From Polynucleobacter sp. AP-Kaivos-20-H2 (GTDB taxonomy: Bacteria; Pseudomonadota; Gammaproteobacteria; Burkholderiales; Burkholderiaceae): DNA of 64,000 nt. Positions 36,548 through 48,342 of the stretch are shown here, in pieces. The first letter of the stretch is position 1. The number at the start of each line of letters is the position of its first letter. Below the pieces are notes generated by a model, which saw only the letters and a program-made list of their open reading frames with translations, made no database searches and was not told the origin of the DNA. The DNA is taken from positions 62,001 to 126,000 of the forward strand of contig NZ_JACVOX010000002.1 of NCBI RefSeq assembly GCF_018882215.1. The letters are read 5' to 3'. Position numbers and translations under genes: made by a program.

Positions 36548-36803
36548 TAAATAAGTAGCATTAAAAAGGTCAAATTTAGAAAATTTACTTTTTACTTTTT
36601 GTCTCGGTTTGATTCTTTAAGAATCCTACAATACTGTCAACTAAAATTGACACTAAATTTGCTATAAAGCTATTATTTAAGGGTAAGTCCTAGTAAAAAT
36701 TTAATGCCAGTATATTTACGGAATGTAATGCGCATTAATAGATTTGCTGCTGTGCAATAAATGAACTTTTAGGGTTTGAATTAAACAATTTCAAGGAATC
36801 TGA
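36548..36803. promoter_or_regulatory. Divergent bchH / bchI promoter region
   Basis: 256 AT-rich bases. The PpsR-type palindrome at 36635-36652 has a TTGACA box in each arm. Rightward: TTGACA 36647-36652, 18 bases, TATTAT, facing bchI. Leftward: TTGACA, 17 bases, AAGAAT (36612-36617 on the plus strand reads ATTCTT), facing bchH. A second palindrome GATTCTTTAAGAATC lies at 36611-36625. The bchI start has AAGGAA at a good distance. Confidence 0.65.
36635..36652. promoter_or_regulatory. Candidate PpsR operator shared by bchH and bchI
   Basis: TGTCAACTAAAATTGACA is a perfect TGT-N12-ACA site with six-base arms TGTCAA / TTGACA. Each arm also reads TTGACA, a consensus -35, on one strand, so a bound repressor would block both divergent promoters. 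Confidence 0.8.
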
Positions 36804-37850
36804 ATGGCACGTAACTACCCTTTCTCTGCAATTGTTGGTCAAGAAGACATGAAATTAGCAATCCTAATTGCGGCACTCGATTCGAGTGTTGGGGGAGTGC
36901 TAGTGATGGGAGACCGCGGTACCGGTAAATCCACTGCAGTTCGCGCACTTGCAGCATTACTTCCAGAGATGAACTCGGTTCAAGACTGTGTATATGCCTG
37001 CGATCCAAATGCTGCAAGCGGAACCTGCCCTGTGTGTGATGCAATGAGAGTGAAACTCAAGATTGGTGGAAAACTCAAAGCCGTCAAGAAGCCCGTTCCT
37101 GTGGTTGACATGCCATTAGGCGCCACTGAAGACCGAGTCATCGGATCATTGGATATTGAAAAAGCGTTGAGCTCTGGAGAGAAAGCGTATGAACCCGGTC
37201 TACTTGCCAAAGCGCATCGCGGCTTTTTGTATATAGATGAGGTCAATCTCTTAGAGGATCACTTAGTTGATTTATTGATTGACGTTGCCGCTTCCGGGGT
37301 AAATGTAGTTGAAAGAGAAGGCTTGAGTATTCGTCACCCAGCTAAGTTTGTATTGGTCGGCAGTGGGAATCCAGAGGAAGGTGAATTGCGTCCACAGCTA
37401 TTGGACCGTTTTGGTCTAGCAGTTGAAGTCAAAACACCTCAAGATCCAAAGTCTCGAGTAGAAATCATCAAGCGCCGTGATGAGTTTGAGCGCAACCAAG
37501 AAAAATTCATGGCGATCTGGGAAAAAGAAGATGAGGTCATTCGGCAGCAAATTCAGGCAGGGAAAAAGAAGTTGTCATCTGTGAAGGTGGATGATGCCAT
37601 GCTGGAAAAAGTCACTCAGCTTTGTAGCCATTTGGGAACAGATGGTTTGCGTGGAGAGTTAACACTACTACGCGCAACTCGTGCTTATGCAGCCTTGTGC
37701 GGAAAAAGTCATGTCACGATTGAGCATCTGAGAAAGATTGCCGTGCCTGCTTTGCAGCACCGTCTCAGACGCAATCCCCTAGATGACTCTAGCTCCGCTG
37801 TTCGAGTTAGAAGAGCCTTAGAAGAGCTATTCCCCGAAACAAGCAAGTAA
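36804..37850 (+). CDS. bchI: Magnesium chelatase ATPase subunit BchI
   Basis: 348 residues, AAA+ ATPase. Seen: Walker [21 protein letters not shown] (about 33-52), CYACDP-like region with CPVCDAMR, Walker [20 protein letters not shown] (about 138-156), and sensor/Arg-finger [18 protein letters not shown]. It forms hexameric rings with BchD that drive Mg insertion by BchH. Divergent from bchH and 27 bases before bchD. Confidence 0.96.
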   Translation: MARNYPFSAIVGQEDMKLAILIAALDSSVGGVLVMGDRGTGKSTAVRALAALLPEMNSVQDCVYACDPNAASGTCPVCDAMRVKLKIGGKLKAVKKPVPVVDMPLGATEDRVIGSLDIEKALSSGEKAYEPGLLAKAHRGFLYIDEVNLLEDHLVDLLIDVAASGVNVVEREGLSIRHPAKFVLVGSGNPEEGELRPQLLDRFGLAVEVKTPQDPKSRVEIIKRRDEFERNQEKFMAIWEKEDEVIRQQIQAGKKKLSSVKVDDAMLEKVTQLCSHLGTDGLRGELTLLRATRAYAALCGKSHVTIEHLRKIAVPALQHRLRRNPLDDSSSAVRVRRALEELFPETSK

Positions 37851-37877
37851 GTAAGTTCAATCAATAAATACCGTCTT

Positions 37878-39806
37878 TTGGAAACTCAAGAACAAACCCA
37901 AGAGATCAGCAAGAGTGCCAAACTCGAAACTTGGTTGCGGGCACTTCAAGTTGCTCAACTCTTAGTCATCAATCCACATGGTCTGGGAGGCGTGATTTTG
38001 CGCGCGCGTTCTGGGCCTGTGAGAGATCGTTGGTTAGCTTATCTCAACACTGTTGCTCAATTAGGCGGTATGCGCCTGCCATTGCGCAAAATGCCACTCG
38101 GAATCTCTGATGAAGATCTGATTGGCGGAATCGATCTCGATCAAACATTGCGCACAGGTAAGGCCATTCTAAGACAAGGACTCCTCGCCCAATGCGATCA
38201 GCAGCTTTTAATCATACCAATGGCTGAAAGAGTAGAGGTCGGCGCTGCAGCAAAAGTAGTGAGCGCTCTAGATAATGGATTTATTGCCATTGAGCGTGAT
38301 GGTCAAAGTAAAAGAATTGATAGTCGCTTTGGTGTTGTGGCCTTAGATGAAGGGATCGAAGACGACGAACAACCCAATGAAAAGATTAGGCAAAGAACCG
38401 CCTTTCTTTTAAATCTCGACATCATCGGCTGGAGAGATCTACCAGAAACGGATGATGATTTTCTACCGGATGCAGACTCACTACAATATGCTAGTGAACA
38501 TTTTTCAAATGTCAGCATTAGTGAAGATAGTCTTAGTGCGCTCGTAGGAGTTGCCGAGCAACTCGGTATTGCATCAATTCGTGCATTGAACTTAGCACTC
38601 AATACTGCGAAATGCTTAGCCGCCTTTGATAGGGAAGACGAAGTCAGCAGCATACATCTCCAACGCGCTATTGCTTTAGTTTTATCCCCACGCGCCACAC
38701 GAATGCCACAAAGCGCTCCCCCAGAAGAGGAAGAAATTCCACCTGAATCAGAGCAAGACGAACAAAACGAAAGTGAGCAGGATCCATTGGATCAAGAGCC
38801 ACCGCCGCCACCGCCAGAAATACCGCCGCCCGATCCAACTAAAGATCAGAATCAGAATGAAGATGATCGAGAGGATGAGGAGCAAGAAAGTGATGCACAA
38901 AATCCTCAAGCGCTTGAAGATGAAATTCTCGAAGCTGCCCAAGCGGCTATACCCGCTGATCTTTTAGCTCGTTTGGCTGATTTAGCTGATTTGAAAACGC
39001 CCAAAGGAATGGGTGGTAAGACAGGTGCTATTAAAGTCGGTCGTGTACGTGGTCGCCCCCTAGGCAATATGCCGGGCATGCCTGAAGGTGGCAAAACACT
39101 GAGCATTATTGATACGCTTCGTGCTGCCGTTCCTTGGCAAGCTGTTCGTAGAGCGGAAATAAAGGCGGCTGGCAAACTTATCCCCGCAGGAAAAATCCTT
39201 ATTCGCAAAGAAGATTTTAGGATCAAGCGTTATCAAGAGCGGACCCAAACTTTAACGATGTTTATCGTAGACGCTTCTGGCTCCTCTGCAATGCATCGCC
39301 TGGCAGAAGCTAAAGGCGCTGTAGAACTCCTCTTAGCAGAATGCTATGTGCGACGAGACCAAGTGGCAGTAATGTCATTTAGGGGCAGTGTTGCTGAACT
39401 CGTTCTTGCCCCTACGCGTTCATTGGTAAAGGCGAAGCGCGCTTTAAGTGGGTTACTAGGGGGAGGCGGGACTCCTTTATCTCGTGCCATTGATGAATCT
39501 TTTGAGATAGCCAGTACATCCATGAGAAAAGGTCTCACCCCTGCTCTTGTCTTCCTAACGGATGGTCGCGCCAATATCGCTAAGGACGGCTCCCCAGGAA
39601 GACCAAAAGCAATGGAAGATGCACAGCAGTCAGCACGTGCTGCCTCTCATTACTCTTTTAAGTCATTATGGATTGACACTTCCCCGCAAGCTCGAGACGA
39701 AGGTAAGGCAATTGCCGCATTACTTGGATCGATGTACCTACCCCTACCAAATGCAGGTGCAAATGAGGTTTCTCAAGCAATTATGCAAGGCCTTAAAAAG
39801 GCTTAA
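37878..39806 (+). CDS. bchD: Magnesium chelatase subunit BchD
   Basis: 642 residues. An N-terminal AAA+ like domain lacking a normal Walker A (about 1-270), a long acidic and Pro-rich linker (about 275-360, with PPPPPPEIPPPDP) and a C-terminal VWA integrin-I domain with the MIDAS sequence FIVDASGSSAMHRLAEAKGA (about 458-477). Start is TTG 37878: no ATG or GTG precedes the conserved region after the bchI stop, and no clear Shine-Dalgarno is seen. The linker is typical of BchD. Confidence 0.95.
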   Translation: METQEQTQEISKSAKLETWLRALQVAQLLVINPHGLGGVILRARSGPVRDRWLAYLNTVAQLGGMRLPLRKMPLGISDEDLIGGIDLDQTLRTGKAILRQGLLAQCDQQLLIIPMAERVEVGAAAKVVSALDNGFIAIERDGQSKRIDSRFGVVALDEGIEDDEQPNEKIRQRTAFLLNLDIIGWRDLPETDDDFLPDADSLQYASEHFSNVSISEDSLSALVGVAEQLGIASIRALNLALNTAKCLAAFDREDEVSSIHLQRAIALVLSPRATRMPQSAPPEEEEIPPESEQDEQNESEQDPLDQEPPPPPPEIPPPDPTKDQNQNEDDREDEEQESDAQNPQALEDEILEAAQAAIPADLLARLADLADLKTPKGMGGKTGAIKVGRVRGRPLGNMPGMPEGGKTLSIIDTLRAAVPWQAVRRAEIKAAGKLIPAGKILIRKEDFRIKRYQERTQTLTMFIVDASGSSAMHRLAEAKGAVELLLAECYVRRDQVAVMSFRGSVAELVLAPTRSLVKAKRALSGLLGGGGTPLSRAIDESFEIASTSMRKGLTPALVFLTDGRANIAKDGSPGRPKAMEDAQQSARAASHYSFKSLWIDTSPQARDEGKAIAALLGSMYLPLPNAGANEVSQAIMQGLKKA

Positions 39807-39814
39807 GCACCAAA

Positions 39815-40669
39815 CTAAGTCTTCAAACCCTCGAGAATGATTTGCACTACCTTGTTTGGCTCAAGCTCATGCATGATGTGGCCACCCTCCCACTTCACAA
39901 TCTCCGCAGCTGGAAAGTAATCCTGAATAATCTTCTCTAAAGGTTTAACCGGAATCCACGTATCTTGATTGCCCAATACACAGATTAATTTACCTTGATA
40001 TAAGTCTGCCTCAGCCAATACTTTTTGAATGTCAGCTGCAGCCATGAAATTCATGGAACCACGCACATGATCTGAGCGTTCAAAGAGTTTTCGGTAATGC
40101 ACTCGGCGAGCCTCTGGCAAAATGGTATTCGTTGAATCCAGTAGCTTATCTACCATCCCCAAACTAGGTGACAGCGAAGCAAGCAAACTGGAAAGTGTTG
40201 AAGATCTGGTAATAGGGCCTAAGAGCGGCCCAAAGAAGCTGGTATAGACAGGTGGTGGTGGTATAAAAGATGGATTTAAAGCAATCACTAGCTTCGGCTG
40301 CTTAGGTGCTGCCACTGCAAAACGAAGCGCTAAGGGAGCTCCAGCAGAATGCCCCACTACGATCGATGGCGCTTCAATTCCTAATTGCTCAATGAGTAGT
40401 TGCAATGAGCGCGCGATGACATCAAGCTTGAGGTCTTCTAATTTTGCGCCTTGAGTAAAGGCATGGCCCGGCAAATCTGGCACTAGCACTTGCGCATGAG
40501 GCTCTAACAGAGGAATCAAATCTGACCAAGAGTGGGTTGAGCTGCCAGTGCCGTGCAATAGCAAAACTACGGGGCCCTTACCGGTGAGCTGCACATGCCA
40601 ATCCAAACCCCCAACAGAGATAAGCCTGCTATGTTGTCGATTGGGCCAATCTAAGGGGATTCGTTTCAT
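39815..40669 (-). CDS. bchO: BchO alpha/beta hydrolase associated with magnesium chelatase
   Basis: 284 residues with the alpha/beta hydrolase fold. Seen: oxyanion HGTGSSTHSWSDLIPLL, nucleophile elbow VVGHSAGAPLALRFA (Ser about 110), ALNPSFIPPPPVY and the C-terminal His in GGHIMHEL. BchO is found beside bchID in purple bacteria; its substrate is not established. Convergent with bchD (8-base gap) and separated by two bases from the next hydrolase. Confidence 0.9.
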   Translation of the reverse strand: MKRIPLDWPNRQHSRLISVGGLDWHVQLTGKGPVVLLLHGTGSSTHSWSDLIPLLEPHAQVLVPDLPGHAFTQGAKLEDLKLDVIARSLQLLIEQLGIEAPSIVVGHSAGAPLALRFAVAAPKQPKLVIALNPSFIPPPPVYTSFFGPLLGPITRSSTLSSLLASLSPSLGMVDKLLDSTNTILPEARRVHYRKLFERSDHVRGSMNFMAAADIQKVLAEADLYQGKLICVLGNQDTWIPVKPLEKIIQDYFPAAEIVKWEGGHIMHELEPNKVVQIILEGLKT

Positions 40670-40671
40670 TC

Positions 40672-41598
40672 TTATAAAAACTCTTTGAGTGCGGCAAGGC
40701 CAATATTTGGCTGCTCTTCTTGCGGTAAGTGACCAATATTAGGCAAGGATACTCTCTTCGCATTCGGCATCACCTTTAAGTAATCGTTTGCATTGGCAAT
40801 GGGAATGAAGGCATCCTTTTCACCCCAGATGAGCAGTGTAGGAACTTTAATATTGGTCAGAGCGGGTACTGGATCCTGCAGAACCGTTTGCTGCATACGA
40901 GCCAAAATTGCCCCCCTCACTCCTGGCGCTAACATCAGGTCATAGTAACGATTCACTAAAGCATCATTTAATGTATTTGGATTAGCGTAGGCCGGCTCAA
41001 GATTCATCGCCAAAAAAGTTTTAGAAAAGAAGTATCGATAAAGCTGAGCGATGGCGGGAACCTCCGTCTTTTTACCGTACTCCATTCTTGGGCTGGCATA
41101 CCCATCTGGGGATATGAGTACCAACTTACTAACCTGATCCGGATAACGTGCGGCAAACTGCCAAGCAAACTTACCGCCCATCGAGTTACCTACCAGTACC
41201 ACTTTTGGAATCTGTAACTCCTTCAAGAAGGCTTCGATCACTGCCACACTTCTCTCATCGGTGTAGATGCCACTAGGATCTTCGCCCGTGAGAGCAAAGC
41301 CTGGTAAATCAAGGGAAATAACACGGTACTCACTACTTAAAGCCTCTGTCCAGGCATCCCAAGTCTGCAAGCTAGATCCGAAGCCGTGCAAAAATAAAAT
41401 GGGGACTGGATTTTTAGATGGTCCAGTGTCCTGATAATGAATATTGACTCCCAAGGCACTGACATAAGCAGTTTTAGGTGATCCATAGACTTTCTCCAAC
41501 TCTGCTTTAGACTTGTCAGGAGTCCATAAATAGAGGGCAGCAAGAAATAGCAATGCCGTTAACACAACAGCAATAATCTTGAGTACTTTTAGAAACAT
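40672..41598 (-). CDS. Membrane-anchored alpha/beta hydrolase
   Basis: 308 residues. An N-terminal membrane anchor (about 6-24, IIAVVLTALLFLAALYLW) is followed by an alpha/beta hydrolase domain: LFLHGFGSSLQTWDAW, DLPGFALTGED, the nucleophile elbow VLVGNSMGGKFAWQFA (Ser about 142), LLIWGEKDAFIP and the catalytic His in PNIGHLPQEE. Substrate unknown. It precedes bchO in the same direction and sits next to the LPOR gene, divergent from it, so a role in pigment metabolism (for example tail or ester hydrolysis) is possible but only inferred from position. Confidence 0.85.
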   Translation of the reverse strand: MFLKVLKIIAVVLTALLFLAALYLWTPDKSKAELEKVYGSPKTAYVSALGVNIHYQDTGPSKNPVPILFLHGFGSSLQTWDAWTEALSSEYRVISLDLPGFALTGEDPSGIYTDERSVAVIEAFLKELQIPKVVLVGNSMGGKFAWQFAARYPDQVSKLVLISPDGYASPRMEYGKKTEVPAIAQLYRYFFSKTFLAMNLEPAYANPNTLNDALVNRYYDLMLAPGVRGAILARMQQTVLQDPVPALTNIKVPTLLIWGEKDAFIPIANANDYLKVMPNAKRVSLPNIGHLPQEEQPNIGLAALKEFL

Positions 41599-41659
41599 TA
41601 CTTTTAGCCTTAATATGACAATAATTCATGATTACTAAAATTAAGACTTTAATAGAAAA

Positions 41660-42643
41660 ATGACAACCACCACAAATCAACCGCTTGCAATTGTTACTGG
41701 CTCCTCATCTGGCGTTGGTTTATATGCCGCCAAAGCCCTGCTGGCTCGAAACTGGCGACTGGTACTAGCTGTCCGAGATCCCCAAAAGATGGAGTTGGTT
41801 GCCAAGGCTCATCAATTTGACTCAAGCCAATATGAAATCTGGCAACTAGACTTAGGCAATCTGGATAGTGTGAAGGCATTTGTCCAGCGCTTTAATGAAA
41901 GTGGTCAAAAACTCAATGCCTTGCTCTGCAATGCAGCCACCTACCTACCACTCCTAAAAGAACCAGCCCGCTCACCTCAAGGATTTGAGATCAGCGTGGC
42001 AACGAATTACTTTGGGCACTATGTATTAAGCAGAATGCTGCTTGAAAATCTGAAGAAAACGGCTGCACAAAATGAGCATGCGCGCCTCATCACCTTGGGG
42101 ACTGTGACCGCCAACTCAGAAGAATTCGGGGGCAAAGTTCCAATTCCAGCTCCTGCAGATATTGGTGCCCTAGAGGGCCTCATGGCTGGTTTTAAAGCAC
42201 CTATTGCCATGATTAACGGAAAGCCCTTTAAGCCAGGCAAAGCCTACAAAGACAGTAAGTTATGCAATATGGTGATGAATCGAGAGCTACAAAAGAGATA
42301 TCACGCCAGCACAGGTGTGATCTTTAATACCCTCTACCCTGGATGCGTAGCTGAGACGGCACTGTTTCGAGATACGCCCCCACTCTTCCAGAAAATATTT
42401 CCCTGGTTTCAGAAAAACATTACTAAAGGTTTTGTGAGTCAAGAGCTTGCGGGCGAGCGGGTTGCTCAGGTCGTAGCCGATTCACGCTTTACCCAATCCG
42501 GCGTTCACTGGAGTTGGGGAAATCGCAACTCAGCTATTCGAGAGCCCTTTGCCCAAGAGCTCTCCATGAAAGCCAAGAGTGAAAAGCTCAGTAAGGATCT
42601 CTGGGAAATTACCGCCAAGCTCGTTGGGATGCCCAACGATTAA
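41660..42643 (+). CDS. por: Light-dependent protochlorophyllide oxidoreductase (LPOR)
   Basis: 327 residues of the short-chain dehydrogenase family, reading as LPOR along its full length. Seen: NADPH motif [16 protein letters not shown] (about 12-27), [20 protein letters not shown] (about 94-113), [40 protein letters not shown], the catalytic [13 protein letters not shown] (Tyr-x3-Lys), [13 protein letters not shown] with the conserved Cys, [20 protein letters not shown] and [14 protein letters not shown] needs light to reduce ring D; it is general in cyanobacteria and plants and known in only some proteobacteria such as Dinoroseobacter shibae. It is convergent with bchL, so the window codes for both light-dependent and dark-operative enzymes. 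Confidence 0.93.
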   Translation: MTTTTNQPLAIVTGSSSGVGLYAAKALLARNWRLVLAVRDPQKMELVAKAHQFDSSQYEIWQLDLGNLDSVKAFVQRFNESGQKLNALLCNAATYLPLLKEPARSPQGFEISVATNYFGHYVLSRMLLENLKKTAAQNEHARLITLGTVTANSEEFGGKVPIPAPADIGALEGLMAGFKAPIAMINGKPFKPGKAYKDSKLCNMVMNRELQKRYHASTGVIFNTLYPGCVAETALFRDTPPLFQKIFPWFQKNITKGFVSQELAGERVAQVVADSRFTQSGVHWSWGNRNSAIREPFAQELSMKAKSEKLSKDLWEITAKLVGMPND

Positions 42644-42687
42644 TTAAGCAGTTAACTAAGTAGCCAGCTAAGACCTCACTAAGCTAG

Positions 42688-43605
<918 letters not shown>

Positions 43606-43632
43606 TCAATCTTCTCAACACGAGGTCGATAT

Positions 43633-46520
<2,888 letters not shown>

Positions 46521-46589
46521 TTAAGGCTGTGAATCATGGGATTAATTTCAAAAAGGGTCAGGCAGCAAGAAAATAGTTATTCATTTAAC

Positions 46590-46607
46590 TGTAACAATAA
46601 TCTTACA
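46590..46607. promoter_or_regulatory. Candidate PpsR operator upstream of bchNBL
   Basis: TGTAACAATAATCTTACA fits TGT-N12-ACA, with arms TGTAA / TTACA. On the minus strand it contains TAAGAT, a possible bchN -10. It is the third perfect site of this type in the window. The rest of 46482-46752 shows only the terminator described separately. Confidence 0.7.
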
Positions 46608-46698
46608 CAGTAAAAGCTTCTTAAACGCTATTAGATATAAGTGTTTATACCCATCAATTGACCAAGATCAAGAAATGACTTCTTTACAAATCCAATGA

Positions 46699-46733
46699 AA
46701 AAAACCCCAAATACTGGAGAATTTGGGGTTTTT
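46699..46733 (-). terminator. Rho-independent terminator (works on both strands)
   Basis: Stem AAAAACCCCAAAT / ATTTGGGGTTTTT with an 8-base loop. On the minus strand it follows the 67-residue ORF and ends in a U run, separating that group from the bchN promoter. Confidence 0.85.
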
Positions 46734-46752
46734 ACTAGCTAAGAGTAGAGCC

Positions 46753-46956
46753 TTATCTTTGTGACTTTAGCAATGCCTTGAATGTCAGAATACTCAGAGC
46801 AATTCCAATGCCTAGGGAAACTAAAAACATGGCAAATTTAGATTGGGTCTGCCCGGCGGGGAAGATCAGATAAAAGGCAACGGTAATGCTAATCACCATG
46901 CCGCAAAAGCCGGCTATCTTGGAAATACGATCTCTCATATCGTGAAATTTAAACAT
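46753..46956 (-). CDS. Small two-span membrane protein, unknown
   Basis: 67 residues from ATG 46956, chosen because AAGGA lies 8 bases upstream; upstream in-frame Met codons at 46965 and 46983 are possible. It starts MFKFHDMRDRISKIAGFCGM and has spans at about 14-31 and 43-62 with a basic end. No family recognised. It lies 85 bases after the SDR gene and before a strong terminator, so it is the last gene of a small operon. Confidence 0.6.
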   Translation of the reverse strand: MFKFHDMRDRISKIAGFCGMVISITVAFYLIFPAGQTQSKFAMFLVSLGIGIALSILTFKALLKSQR

Positions 46957-47041
46957 GCTCTTCATCCTTTCAAGTTTTGCCAATTCATGAAAACTTTAAA
47001 CTGCGTTACCAATCGAGTCAATATGACTAAGGGAATACCCT

Positions 47042-48019
47042 TTATCCATTGGCAGATTTCTCTATCTCAAGCATGCCGTCATCTATGGTGTAAGTCGGCT
47101 CATAAGCCAATTGATCCCTCGCCTTTTGAATAGAAACAGAAAAAGGGTGGGCCATTAAATGAACCATTTCTCTAATTAAGGGAGGCTCGCCAGGCAGGGG
47201 TAAGTATTTCCAGCCATTTTCTGTAAAACGCGCCAAGGGTCTGGCAAGGGGCCGAGGTATAGATAGAGTCGGCACTTTATATTGACCCGCCTTCAACCTT
47301 CTAGTCATCCATTGCCTAAATTGCGTTGGCGGCCCATCGCTAATAAAGAAACTTTCTTGATTTGAATTCGACAACAGCGCTTTTTTAACCGCTTCACAAA
47401 GATTTTGAATATAGCAAGTTGAAAATGGGTAATCACCCTGATCGAACCAGCCAAATTTATTGAGATCTGCAGCTCTGCCTATAGTCCGATCAACGACATC
47501 GCCTTTGCCCCAAATGGATGCCGGCCTCAGACTGATAGTGTGGAGTATTTCATTTCCAGCATGAAGGACTAACTGTTCTGCTTGAGACTTGCTATGAGTG
47601 TATGCAAAGCTTTGTAATGGGGGTAAAGGTAGAGATTCTGAAACATTGAGATTTGGTAGCAATGGATTTTTAGCAATCGAGGCATCACTCATATAAATGA
47701 ACTGCTTAATTCCAGCTTGACTTGCTGACTCTAGGATGCTTTTCGTCATGAAAACATTAGTCTCTAGCAACGCTTTATCTGAATTCCATAGCTTCATCTC
47801 TGCAGCACAGTGAATCACGACATCTAAACCCTGAAGTCTCTTTGATAAATCCTCCACATCATTCAGACTTCCCAACCAAATTTCAAAATTACAATGAGAT
47901 TCAGCTTCAATAGACAGCGGCTTACGAAAGTGGCATACAAGCTCATGACCTGCCGCAATCAAAGACTGGGCTAAGTGACTACCTACAAAACCGCTCGCCC
48001 CAGTTAAAAAGATCTTCAT
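47042..48019 (-). CDS. Extended short-chain dehydrogenase / NAD-dependent epimerase
   Basis: 325 residues. Seen: the cofactor motif MKIFLTGASGFVGSHLAQSL at the start, VIHCAAEMKLWNS (about 70-82), the active-site YTHSKSQAEQL (about 150-160, Tyr-x3-Lys) and SLRPASIWGKGD. It fits the 3-beta-hydroxysteroid dehydrogenase-like branch, whose members act on isoprenoids, sugars or lipids. Its start overlaps the end of the 83-residue ORF by four bases. A link to photosynthesis is not shown by sequence. Confidence 0.8.
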   Translation of the reverse strand: MKIFLTGASGFVGSHLAQSLIAAGHELVCHFRKPLSIEAESHCNFEIWLGSLNDVEDLSKRLQGLDVVIHCAAEMKLWNSDKALLETNVFMTKSILESASQAGIKQFIYMSDASIAKNPLLPNLNVSESLPLPPLQSFAYTHSKSQAEQLVLHAGNEILHTISLRPASIWGKGDVVDRTIGRAADLNKFGWFDQGDYPFSTCYIQNLCEAVKKALLSNSNQESFFISDGPPTQFRQWMTRRLKAGQYKVPTLSIPRPLARPLARFTENGWKYLPLPGEPPLIREMVHLMAHPFSVSIQKARDQLAYEPTYTIDDGMLEIEKSANG

Positions 48020-48267
48020 TTACTAAACAGCTGGCTAAGAAATAATGCAGAGCGGCCATAGTAATGGGCGCTTGCTAACAGTATCTTTGGGGAGAGCGCG
48101 ATAATCGAAACAAGCAATAAAAGACAGAAGGACCAATGCCTAGTTGCTCCATAGGCACCCAATAAAATGAGCCCCAGAAAAATGAGCCTGCGCGCTTGGC
48201 CACGAGGTAACCAGGGACTTCTTTTATAGAGTGGTTCTTTATGAGTTACGGAGCTTTCGCCTGTCAT
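48016..48267 (-). CDS. Small membrane protein, unknown
   Basis: 83 residues from ATG 48267 (MTGESSVTH); a longer frame starts at TTG 48297 but has no ribosome binding site. A polar, basic head (HKEPLYKRSPWLPRGQARR) is followed by two close hydrophobic segments at about 28-60. Overlap with the SDR start (ATGA) suggests translational coupling. No family recognised. Confidence 0.55.
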   Translation of the reverse strand: MTGESSVTHKEPLYKRSPWLPRGQARRLIFLGLILLGAYGATRHWSFCLLLLVSIIALSPKILLASAHYYGRSALFLSQLFSK

Positions 48268-48342
48268 CTTCCTGTGATCACCAAAAAACAAATTCAATCT
48301 AATCCAAGTGAATTATCATAGTTAATTATTAGGGATTATTCA

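Noticed and set aside
38748..38967. Open frames in other phases across the bchD linker
   Set aside because: They come from the repetitive acidic/Pro linker codons of BchD; hydrophobic or basic repeats there are phase artefacts.
42644..42687. Terminator between LPOR and bchL
   Set aside because: TTAACTA / TAGTTAA arms are present but the loop is long and no U run follows, so it is not convincing.
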